A stretch of DNA of 64,000 bases from Haloterrigena sp. KLK7 (GTDB lineage: Archaea; Halobacteriota; Halobacteria; Halobacteriales; Natrialbaceae), in contig NZ_CP149787.1 of NCBI RefSeq assembly GCF_037914945.1, positions 3,162,001 to 3,226,000 on the forward strand, read 5' to 3'. Made by a program: the position numbers and the translations under genes. Under the pieces are notes generated by a model. The model ran no database searches. It saw nothing but the letters and a program-made list of their open reading frames with translations, and was not told the DNA's origin. Position 1 is the first letter of the stretch; each line of letters starts with the position of its first letter. Positions 8,703 through 15,843 of the stretch are shown here, one piece after another.

Positions 8703-9242
8703 TTAGACCCCGGTATCCGTGCCGGGGTCCGGCGGCCGAGGGTCGGCTCGCAGCCCCCGGAACGCGAGGACGGCGCCCGCCACGAACGCGATCGTCGCGA
8801 GGTAGATGGGGCCGAGGTGCGTCAGCCAGTCGTGCGCGAAGAGATCCATGTAGTGCATCGGCAGCGCGATCGCCAGACCGATCACGGCGGCGACGACCGC
8901 CGTCGCCCACGCCCACAGCAGGCCGGCGCGAACGCCGTACCACGCCAGTGCCGTGATAGCGATCCCGGTGGCGATGATGAACGCCGCGGTCGCGACGTGC
9001 AGGTGGTTGATGTAATGCATGATCGCCGGATCGATCGCGTTCAGGTCCGCCGGGGAGATCCCGTTGAGGCTCGCGACGCCGAGTTCGAAGCCGGTGCCGA
9101 AGAACGTCCTGGCGAGGAACGCGACGCCGTAGCCGACGAACGAAACGCCGGCGAGGGCCATCAGGAGCGATCCGGTTCGTACGCCGCGCTCGAGTTCGTA
9201 GTCGCTCTCGTAGTGGTCGACAGGTGCTTGGTCTGTGCTCAT
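8703..9242 (-). CDS. Four-helix membrane protein, unknown function
   Basis: A 179-residue protein with a short acidic N terminus and four hydrophobic segments (about residues 25-45, 80-102, 107-128 and 143-163). Several His residues lie in or near helices (MHYINHLHVATAAF, PMHYMDLFAHDWLTHLGPIY), which might bind heme or metal; this is inference. It lies 30 bases after the DUF1059 gene on the same strand, so the two are probably cotranscribed. I do not recognise the family. Confidence 0.65.
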   Translation of the reverse strand: MSTDQAPVDHYESDYELERGVRTGSLLMALAGVSFVGYGVAFLARTFFGTGFELGVASLNGISPADLNAIDPAIMHYINHLHVATAAFIIATGIAITALAWYGVRAGLLWAWATAVVAAVIGLAIALPMHYMDLFAHDWLTHLGPIYLATIAFVAGAVLAFRGLRADPRPPDPGTDTGV

Positions 9243-9272
9243 AGTCGGATCGGTGGGGAGGTCCGTGCCGGT

Positions 9273-9485
9273 TCAGACCTCGACTTCGGTCACGTGCCGG
9301 TCGTCGATCTCCTCGAGGGAGTACTCTTTCTCGTGCTGTTCGCGGACGTGGTCACGCGTGATCTCCAGCAGCCGGTCCCTGTCGTCCTCCTCGGTCCGCA
9401 TGCGGAAGACACAGCCCGATACTTCGGTATCGCACGCTACTTCTACGGCCGTCATCGGCTCGTCCGTTCGCTGAGTGTCTGTCAT
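9273..9485 (-). CDS. DUF1059-like small protein
   Basis: A 70-residue protein ending in a DUF1059-type domain: two Cys (VACDTEVSGCVFRMRTE), then an acidic helix (RDRLLEITRDHVREQHEKEY) as in archaeal and bacterial members that begin with a C-x-C/C-x(n)-F-R pattern. Function is unknown. A possible TATA element (CTACATAT on the minus strand, about 9520-9528) precedes it. It probably forms an operon with the downstream membrane protein. Confidence 0.75.
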   Translation of the reverse strand: MTDTQRTDEPMTAVEVACDTEVSGCVFRMRTEEDDRDRLLEITRDHVREQHEKEYSLEEIDDRHVTEVEV

Positions 9486-9566
9486 GGCTTGGATCGCCTC
9501 CTCGAGAGAGGGTACGCCGGACGGAGATATGTAGGCACCTAGTGGTTTCCGTGCGGCGGGCGCCGT

Positions 9567-9608
9567 CCGTGCAGACGATGCACGGCAGTCGCCGGCTGCA
9601 AGCCGGCG
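9567..9608. terminator. Two back-to-back perfect hairpins
   Basis: CCGTGCA/TGCACGG (7 bp, 5-base loop, 9567-9585) is followed four bases later by CGCCGGCT/AGCCGGCG (8 bp, GCA loop, 9590-9608). They sit after the stop of the regulator ending at 9663 and before the DUF1059 gene, both on the minus strand. A transcription-end or RNA-processing role is plausible but there is no clear U-tract. Confidence 0.4.
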
Positions 9609-9662
9609 ATCCGGCCGCCCCGCGGTTCGCCGTCGTGGTCGAGCTCGTCGCCGCGACGTCGA

Positions 9663-10472
9663 CTACCCGACGGCCGTTTCGAGCGCGAGCGGACGCGCAT
9701 CGCGTCGGTAGGACTCGAACAGTGATTCCGCCCACTCGCGTGCCTCCGGCACGTCGGTATCGATCAACAGCCGAACCATCCCGCTGTCCGGGTCGTAGCA
9801 ACTGACGGCGATCCGATCGTCGAAGAGACCGACGCCGTAGGGCGGCACGTCGTCGTGCACGCTGACAGAGAGGTTGCCGCTCTCGAGGGGCGCGGAACAG
9901 TGCGTCCGGTAGTTCGAGAGGATGTAGCCGGCGACGGTCGGCGGATCGATGATCTCCGTCTCCATGCCGTCGACGATCGACTGCCGAAGCTCGTCTCTGC
10001 AGGGCTCGAGCAGGGCGACGTCGGTGCCGACGAACCGGAATCGGCTCGTCCGCCGGAGCAGCGCCGCGAACCGGTTCACCGGGCGGTACGGCGCGTCGGG
10101 CTCGGCGACCGTCACGACCGCGCGGCTGGCCATTTCGACGGTGAACCCGTCGGTCTCTTCCGGGAGCAACTGCCAGCTGTCGCGGAGCGTCCGCTCGGTC
10201 TCGAGGCGCTCGAGCAGGTCCCGCAGTCCGGCCGCGACGAACGCACCCAACTGCGTCGCTTCGTACCGGTTGCCGTTCCTCCTGATCCAGTTGCGTTCGT
10301 CGAACGCGCGCAGCGTCCGTCCGATCGTGGACGACGATGCCCCGGTCGCCGCCAGGAGTTCGGCCCGACTCGTCGGCCGCTCGGCCAGCGCCTCGAGGAC
10401 GGTCACGCGGTGTTCCGACCGCGCGAGGAACTCGATCTCCTCGAGCGGTTCGCTCGTAGTACTGTTTGGCAT
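9663..10472 (-). CDS. wHTH regulator with FilR1-like C-terminal domain
   Basis: A 269-residue protein. The N-terminal 80 residues are a winged helix (EIEFLARSEHRVTVLEALAER, then SRAELLAATGASSSTIGRTLRAF, then a basic wing). The rest matches the FilR1/methanogenesis-regulator middle domain seen in many haloarchaeal one-component regulators, which is thought to bind a small ligand. The start at MPNSTT is chosen over the in-frame ATG 15 bases upstream because it matches family starts. It may control the two downstream genes on the same strand. The ligand is unknown. Confidence 0.8.
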   Translation of the reverse strand: MPNSTTSEPLEEIEFLARSEHRVTVLEALAERPTSRAELLAATGASSSTIGRTLRAFDERNWIRRNGNRYEATQLGAFVAAGLRDLLERLETERTLRDSWQLLPEETDGFTVEMASRAVVTVAEPDAPYRPVNRFAALLRRTSRFRFVGTDVALLEPCRDELRQSIVDGMETEIIDPPTVAGYILSNYRTHCSAPLESGNLSVSVHDDVPPYGVGLFDDRIAVSCYDPDSGMVRLLIDTDVPEAREWAESLFESYRRDARPLALETAVG

Positions 10473-10650
10473 GGTAATCCTACGCATGCGGACGTAATAG
10501 CTGTTCCAGTGCGGCGTTTCGTACCGTCTCCGGTTCAGCTACCGTCTCGCGTTGTCATCGCGCTTCGGACTTGTACACCGAGAATCGCACCGTGAGGGCC
10601 GTCTGCTCGAGGATGTCTGGACGTGCGAGGCGATTAGATAGAGAATCCTC

Positions 10651-10743
10651 GACAGAAATAGTGGGTTAGGGCGGATTTGAACCACGCCGAGACGGTCGCT
10701 CTCCTCCGTTCGGGCGCTGCGACTCGCCTGGTTCAAATCTCCC
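10651..10743. repeat. Decayed copies of a tRNA 3' end
   Basis: Bases 10662-10681 resemble the first 20 bases of the tRNA-Val gene's 3' end at 10829-10848 (tgggttAgggcGgatttgaa against tgggttGgggcAgatttgaa). Both copies are preceded by cagaaa. A second, inverted T-arm-like segment (tggttcaaatc, 10729-10739) pairs perfectly with gatttgaacca at 10674-10684. This looks like leftovers of integration at the tRNA gene. Bases 10473-10650 hold nothing else I can recognise. Confidence 0.55.
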
Positions 10744-10828
10744 GAAACAATTTCCGACGGAGCTGAATGACTCGCGTCGCGTGACAGTGTCGTCACGCTC
10801 CGCTCGTCGGTTGTTGTTCCGTCAGAAA

Positions 10829-10903
10829 TGGGTTGGGGCAGATTTGAACTGCCGGCCTCCTCCATGTCAAGGAGGTGTCATAACCAGACTAGACCACCAA
10901 CCC
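10829..10903 (-). tRNA. tRNA-Val (GAC)
   Basis: A full cloverleaf can be drawn on the minus strand. The 7-bp acceptor GGGUUGG pairs with CCAACCC, followed by discriminator A. The anticodon stem CCUCC/GGAGG closes the loop UUGACAU with anticodon GAC. The T-arm GGCAG-UUCAAAU-CUGCC is intact. There is no intron and no encoded CCA. The gene is 75 bases long and diverges from the trp operon. A partial copy of its 3' end lies 165 bases away. Confidence 0.95.
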
Positions 10904-11027
10904 GCCTGGTTTCGCTTGCGTGGCGTCCGTCGCCACCTCGCCTGCACTCAATCGTTGCTGGCCACCGTAATTGAAGGTTTCGAATCGGACGCCGTACGCG
11001 ACTCCACCGCACGACGGCCTCCGACAC

Positions 11028-11035
11028 GCTTAAGT
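11028..11035 (+). promoter_or_regulatory. TATA-like box of the trp operon
   Basis: GCTTAAGT-like sequence about 55 bases before the trpD ATG predicts a leader of about 28 bases. Just after it lies CTCATTTGAG (11043-11052), a short palindrome at the expected transcription start that could be an operator. No regulator is identified. Confidence 0.4.
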
Positions 11036-11086
11036 CGATGTACTCATTTGAGCATTACAAGACAACTACGTACATTGGTGTTCACT

Positions 11087-12103
11087 ATGCAGGAGTACGT
11101 CGAACGGGTGACCGAGGGCGAGGATCTCACACAGGAAGACGCTCGAGCGGCCTCGACGGCCGTCTTCGAGGGCGCGACGGAGGCACAGATCGGTGCGCTG
11201 CTGGCGGCCCTGCGCGCCAAGGGCGAGACGGAAGCCGAGATCGCCGGCTTCGCGGAAGGGATGCGCGACGCGGCCAGAACGATCACGCCGGACCGCGAGC
11301 CGCTGGTCGACACCTGCGGCACCGGCGGGGACGACTACGACACGATCAACGTCTCGACGACCAGCGCGATCGTCGCCGCGGGCGCCGGCGTCCCGGTCGC
11401 GAAACACGGCAACTACTCCGTCTCGTCGTCCTCGGGCAGCGCGGACGTCCTCGAGGAGGTCGGCGTCGACGTCGAGGCCGAGCCCCCCGCGGTCGAGGAC
11501 GCCATCGAGCGCGACGGCATCGGCTTCATGCTCGCGCCCGTCTTCCACCCCGCGATGAAGGCCGTCATCGGCCCGCGCAAGGAGCTGGGCATGCGGACGA
11601 TCTTCAACGTGCTCGGCCCGCTGACGAACCCCGCCGGCGCCGACGCACAGGTCGTCGGCGTCTACGATCCCGACCTCGTGCCCGTCCTCGCGGACGCCCT
11701 CTCGCGGATGGACGTCGAGCGCGCGCTGGTCGTCCACGGCGCGGGGACGGACGAGATCGCCGTCCACGGCGAGACCGTCGCCGCCGAAGTCGACGGCGAG
11801 TCGGTCGAGGAGTACACCCTCGAGCCGGCCGATCTCGGCCTCGAGGAACACGACATCGCGGACATCTCGGGCGGCTCGCCCGAGGAGAACGCGGCCGACA
11901 TGCGCGGCATCGTCGCGGGCGACGTCACGGGCGCGAAACGGGACGTCATCCTCGCGAACGCCGGCGCCGCGATCTACGTCGCGGGCGAGGCCGACTCGCT
12001 CGAGGCCGGCGCCGACGCCGCCCGCGAGGCGATCGAGTCCGGCGACGCCGGGACCAAACTCGAGCAGCTCCGGGGCGACGTCGCCGAACCCGCGGGACGA
12101 TGA
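11087..12103 (+). CDS. trpD: Anthranilate phosphoribosyltransferase
   Basis: A 338-residue enzyme that transfers phosphoribose from PRPP to anthranilate, the second step of tryptophan synthesis in the cytosol. The DTCGTGGDDYDTINVSTTSA block near residue 75 is the glycine-rich PRPP/anthranilate site, KHGNYSVSSSSGSADVLE near residue 107 is the second signature, and FNVLGPLTNPAG near residue 171 is the third. The start at 11087 (MQEYVERV) removes a spurious in-frame extension that would run through the tRNA-Val gene. First gene of the overlapping trpDFEG operon; its stop overlaps trpF (ATGA). Confidence 0.96.
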   Translation: MQEYVERVTEGEDLTQEDARAASTAVFEGATEAQIGALLAALRAKGETEAEIAGFAEGMRDAARTITPDREPLVDTCGTGGDDYDTINVSTTSAIVAAGAGVPVAKHGNYSVSSSSGSADVLEEVGVDVEAEPPAVEDAIERDGIGFMLAPVFHPAMKAVIGPRKELGMRTIFNVLGPLTNPAGADAQVVGVYDPDLVPVLADALSRMDVERALVVHGAGTDEIAVHGETVAAEVDGESVEEYTLEPADLGLEEHDIADISGGSPEENAADMRGIVAGDVTGAKRDVILANAGAAIYVAGEADSLEAGADAAREAIESGDAGTKLEQLRGDVAEPAGR

Positions 12104-12771
12104 CGCGGGTGAAGATCTGCGGCCTGACGAACGAGGACGACCTCGAGACGGCCGTCGACGCGGGCGCCGACGCGCTCGGTATCATCTGCGACGTCTCCGT
12201 CGACACCCCACGGGAGGTCGCGGTCGAGCGCGCCCGCGAACTCGTCGACGCCGCGCCGCCGTTCGTGACGACCGTCCTCGTGACGATGCCGTCCGGTCCC
12301 GAGCGGGCGATCGAACTCGCCGACGAGATCGAACCCGACGCGATTCAGTTCCACGGGAGCATTCGACTCGGCGATCTGGCGTACCTGCGCGCGAACGTCG
12401 ACGCGAAGCTCCTGCTCGCCGTCGACGCCGACGACGCGGTCCGAGCGGAGACCTACGACGACGTGGTCGACGGCCTCCTCGTCGACACGCCGGCCGCGGA
12501 CGGCGGCGGCGGTACCGGCGAGACCCACGACTGGGACCAGACGCGGGTGGCGACCGTGGACCTCGAATCGCCGCTGATCCTCGCGGGCGGACTCACGCCC
12601 GACAACGTCGCGGACGCGGTCCGAACGGTCGACCCGTTCGCGGTCGACGTCGCCAGCGGCGTCGAGGCCGAGGGCGGCGTCAAGGACCCCGACGCCGTCA
12701 GATCGTTCGTCGACCGAGCCAAGAACGCCCGACGGACGGCGGAGCCGTACCCCGAGCCCAACCATGAGTGA
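12100..12771 (+). CDS. trpF: Phosphoribosylanthranilate isomerase
   Basis: A 223-residue TIM-barrel enzyme for the third step of tryptophan synthesis (Amadori rearrangement of PRA to CdRP). The catalytic N-terminal VKICGLTNEDD supplies the general base Cys, QFHG near residue 85 and the VDTP strand near residue 127 are conserved; Asp there is the likely general acid. LAGGLTPDNV and VDVASGVEAEGGVKD form the phosphate site. It begins inside the trpD stop and ends eight bases into trpE, so translation is probably coupled. Confidence 0.95.
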   Translation: MTRVKICGLTNEDDLETAVDAGADALGIICDVSVDTPREVAVERARELVDAAPPFVTTVLVTMPSGPERAIELADEIEPDAIQFHGSIRLGDLAYLRANVDAKLLLAVDADDAVRAETYDDVVDGLLVDTPAADGGGGTGETHDWDQTRVATVDLESPLILAGGLTPDNVADAVRTVDPFAVDVASGVEAEGGVKDPDAVRSFVDRAKNARRTAEPYPEPNHE

Positions 12772-14458
12772 CTCTGACACCGAACCCGACGTATCGCCGA
12801 CGCTCGACGTCGACCGGGAGACCTTCCGCGAGCACGCGGGCGAGGACCGTCCGGCCGTCGTCCGCGCCGTCGCGACCCTCGACGTGGAGACGACGCCCCT
12901 CGAGGCCTACGCCGCCCTCACCGGCCGTTCGGCCTCGAGCGATCGGGAACGATCGCCGTACGCCTTCCTCCTCGAGAGCGCCGAGAAGACCGCCTCGAGC
13001 GACCCCGACGGCGCCTTCCGGCCGAGTTCGGCGGACGCGGATCGCCACGCCCGCTACTCCTACGTCGGCTACGATCCCGACGCCGTCGTCACGGTCGAGC
13101 CCGACGAGACGGCGGTCGAGCGGCTCACGGACGACGCGCCGCTGGGCCTGATCGAGACCGATCCCGAGGGCGACGCCGTCGACGCGCTCCGGGCCGCGAT
13201 GCCGGACGTCCGGTTCGCGAACGCCCCCGAGCACGACCGCCAGCACCTGACCGGCGGGCTGGTCGGTTTCCTCGCCTACGACGCGGTCTACGACCTCTGG
13301 CTCGAGGAGGTCGGCTGCGAGCGCCCCGACTCGCGGTTCCCGGACGCGCAGTTCGTCCTGACGACGAAGACGCTCGCGTTCGACGAACGCGACGGGACGG
13401 TCTCGCTGGACTGCACGCCGGTCATCGAGGGCGACGACGACCCCGACGCGGTCTACGACGCCTTGCTCGAGGAGGCCGAGGCCGTCGCGGCGACGCTGCG
13501 GGCCGCGTCGACGCCGGAGACCGGCGGGTTCGTCCGCGAAGACGAGGTCGTCGGGCCGAAAGCCGAGTACGAAGAGAGCGTCCGCCGGGCCAAGGAACAC
13601 GTCCTCGACGGCGACATCTACCAGGGCGTCGTCTCGCGGACTCGCGAGCTGTACGGCGACGTCGACCCCCTCGGCTTCTACGAGGCGATGCGCGACGTCA
13701 ACCCGTCGCCGTACATGTACCTGCTCGAGCACGACGACCTGACCGTCGTCGGCGCCAGTCCCGAGACGCTGGTCTCGGTTCGCGGACGCGAGATCATGTC
13801 CAATCCGATCGCCGGCACCTGCGACCGGGGCTCGAGCCCCGTCGAGGATCGCCGGCTGGCCGGCGAGATGCTGGCCGACGAGAAGGAGCGGGCCGAACAC
13901 ACGATGCTGGTCGATCTGGCGCGAAACGACGTGCGCCGCGTCGCCGAGGCCGGCTCGGTCCGCGTCGACGAGTTCATGAACGTGCTCAAGTACAGCCACG
14001 TCCAGCACATCGAGTCGACGGTGACGGGCGACCTCGCGAGCGACGCGGACGCGTTCGACGCGACGCGGGCCGCGTTCCCCGCCGGCACCCTCTCCGGCGC
14101 GCCGAAGATCCGAGCGATGGAGATCATCGACGACCTCGAGGCCGAGCCGCGGGGACTGTACGGCGGCGGCGTCGGCTACTACTCGTGGTGTGGCGACGCG
14201 GACTTCGCGATCGTGATCCGGACCGCCACCGTAGAGGACGAAGGAAACCGGGATCGGATCACCGTCCGCGCCGGCGCCGGCCTGGTCGCCGACAGCGATC
14301 CGACCGCCGAGTACGAGGAGACCGAGAAGAAGATGGGCGGCGTCCTCGCCGCCCTCGAGGAGATCGAGGACCCTGGGACGGACGCGGCTCTGGCCGACAG
14401 CGCGGACGGGGAGCCGGCCGACGACGAACTCGAGTCCTCGCCGGAGGTAGGCCGATGA
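12764..14458 (+). CDS. trpE: Anthranilate synthase component I
   Basis: A 564-residue chorismate-binding enzyme. With TrpG it converts chorismate and glutamine to anthranilate, the committed step of tryptophan synthesis. Conserved blocks are GDIYQGVVSRTRE near residue 283, SNPIAGTCDRG near 345, DEKERAEHTMLVDLARNDVRRV near 370, FPAGTLSGAPKIRAMEIID near 443, and the final RAGAGLVADSDPTAEYEETEKK. The N-terminal domain is acidic and somewhat longer than bacterial TrpE. The feedback-inhibition LLES motif is present near residue 67. It overlaps trpG by four bases. Confidence 0.96.
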   Translation: MSDSDTEPDVSPTLDVDRETFREHAGEDRPAVVRAVATLDVETTPLEAYAALTGRSASSDRERSPYAFLLESAEKTASSDPDGAFRPSSADADRHARYSYVGYDPDAVVTVEPDETAVERLTDDAPLGLIETDPEGDAVDALRAAMPDVRFANAPEHDRQHLTGGLVGFLAYDAVYDLWLEEVGCERPDSRFPDAQFVLTTKTLAFDERDGTVSLDCTPVIEGDDDPDAVYDALLEEAEAVAATLRAASTPETGGFVREDEVVGPKAEYEESVRRAKEHVLDGDIYQGVVSRTRELYGDVDPLGFYEAMRDVNPSPYMYLLEHDDLTVVGASPETLVSVRGREIMSNPIAGTCDRGSSPVEDRRLAGEMLADEKERAEHTMLVDLARNDVRRVAEAGSVRVDEFMNVLKYSHVQHIESTVTGDLASDADAFDATRAAFPAGTLSGAPKIRAMEIIDDLEAEPRGLYGGGVGYYSWCGDADFAIVIRTATVEDEGNRDRITVRAGAGLVADSDPTAEYEETEKKMGGVLAALEEIEDPGTDAALADSADGEPADDELESSPEVGR

Positions 14459-15099
14459 GCACCGCGAGCGAGAACCGAGACGTCGGCGACGCGGAGACGG
14501 ACGCGGAGCCGCTGACGGTGCTGTTCGTCGACAACTACGACTCCTTCACGTACAACTTAGTCGAGTACGTCAGCCAGCACGAGGGCACCGAAACCGAAGT
14601 GGTGAAGAACACCGCCTCGCTCGCGGACGTTCGCGCGGTCGACCCCGACGCGATCATCATCAGCCCGGGGCCGGGCCACCCGAAGAACGACCGCGACGTC
14701 GGCGTCACGATGGACGTCCTCCGCGAGGTCAGTCCGGAGGTGCCGACGCTCGGCGTCTGTCTCGGTCTCGAGGCGGCCGTCTACGAGTACGGCGGGAGCG
14801 TCGGCCGGGCGCCGGCGCCGATCCACGGCAAGGCCTCAGCCGTCGACCACGACGGCGAGGGGGTCTTCGCGGGCCTCGAACAGGGACTCCGCGCCGGCCG
14901 GTATCACTCGCTGATCGCGACCGAGGTGCCGGACTGTTTCGCGGTGACCGCGACGGCAGAACACGATGGGGAGACGCTCGTCATGGGAATCCGCCACCGC
15001 GAGCGCCCGATCGAGGCCGTCCAGTTTCACCCGGAGAGCGTGCTCACGGCCGTCGGCCACGACGTGATCGAGAACTTCCTCGAGTCGATCGAAGACTGA
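14455..15099 (+). CDS. trpG: Anthranilate synthase glutamine amidotransferase
   Basis: A 214-residue class I glutamine amidotransferase that supplies ammonia to TrpE. The nucleophile Cys lies in GVCLGLEAAVYEYGG near residue 101; the usual G-x-C-x-G-x-Q-x is slightly altered because Glu replaces the usual Gln after GL. The His-Glu pair lies in AVQFHPESVL near the C terminus. VDNYDSFTYNLVEYV near residue 24 is the typical start, after a short acidic extension. Last gene of trpDFEG. The trpCBA genes are not in this window, consistent with the split trp loci of haloarchaea. Confidence 0.94.
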   Translation: MSTASENRDVGDAETDAEPLTVLFVDNYDSFTYNLVEYVSQHEGTETEVVKNTASLADVRAVDPDAIIISPGPGHPKNDRDVGVTMDVLREVSPEVPTLGVCLGLEAAVYEYGGSVGRAPAPIHGKASAVDHDGEGVFAGLEQGLRAGRYHSLIATEVPDCFAVTATAEHDGETLVMGIRHRERPIEAVQFHPESVLTAVGHDVIENFLESIED

Positions 15100-15222
15100 G
15101 AGACGAGTCCGCGAGAGAGGCGACGCGAACCCTCGAGCGGGTCTCCGATACCTTTTCGCGCGCGAGTTCGAATCGGACCGATTCGACGATCAGTGCGAGA
15201 CCGAACGGCGTCGAGAAGGGAG

Positions 15223-15411
15223 TCAGAAGAACGGCAGGAACGACAGATCAGTGACGCCGGCCGTGTAGAGCCCGGCGAGGACGATAGCGGAGACGATACC
15301 GACGCGAATAGCCAGTTTGATCGCGATCTTGATCGCGACGACGGCGACCGCGAAGGCGGCCAGGCCCGCCAGCACGAGCAGAACAGTCGACGAGGTCAGT
15401 GGTCCGAGCAT
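15223..15411 (-). CDS. Small membrane protein
   Basis: A 62-residue protein with two hydrophobic segments separated by a short Lys-containing stretch (AIKIAIKLAIRVG). Similar small proteins are common in haloarchaea, but function is unknown. The start MLGPLTSST at 15411 is preferred over an upstream ATG at 15543 because the intervening 44 residues lack coding character. Confidence 0.6.
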   Translation of the reverse strand: MLGPLTSSTVLLVLAGLAAFAVAVVAIKIAIKLAIRVGIVSAIVLAGLYTAGVTDLSFLPFF

Positions 15412-15843
15412 AGGAAGTCCTCCGTATTGCAGTAACGTAATCTTTCTGGATACTCTGAACAAATGACTCGACTGACTCTCCGGGCAGGGGACGGGTCCGT
15501 TCGGATCTGGGAAACCACACGACAGCGCGGTGAATATACTCACTGAAGACTACTTTCAGGCCGCTCTGAAAATCGTTAAGACCGTTGGCCGCGTAGGGAC
15601 TGATAGCCGCGGTTACGGCCGTCTCGAGTGTCGTAATCGAACCCGAAGCGATAGGATACGAAAGGACCCCAGAGACATCTGTACAAGCACAGTTGTTCTA
15701 ATACAAGAAAAGTAGAGCAACAACACCACGTTTTAAGATGGACCGCTGTCTACCGAACCTTCGTCACGAATGATGCGACCCAGAACCCGGACCCACGATA
15801 GAATCGCTGCCCCGCGGCGGGTGACCCACGAGGTGACCCGCGC
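15412..15843 (+). promoter_or_regulatory. Upstream region of the ribonucleotide reductase gene
   Basis: About 430 bases without a convincing gene. TTTTAAGA at 15731-15738 is a good TATA-like box and predicts a leader of about 84 bases. A hairpin, GCGGGT-g-ACC, five-base loop, GGT-g-ACCCGC, occupies 15817-15841 and ends two bases before the ATG. It could mask translation initiation. I saw no B12-box signature of a cobalamin riboswitch. Confidence 0.45.

Noticed and set aside
11038-12771. 577-codon + frame across trpD into trpF
   Set aside because: Its first two thirds are an Arg-rich shadow of trpD; only the end is the real trpF frame.
15545-15843. Cobalamin riboswitch before the B12-dependent nrdJ
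   Set aside because: I looked for the conserved B12-box sequence and the expected long leader and did not find them. Only a short stem is present.
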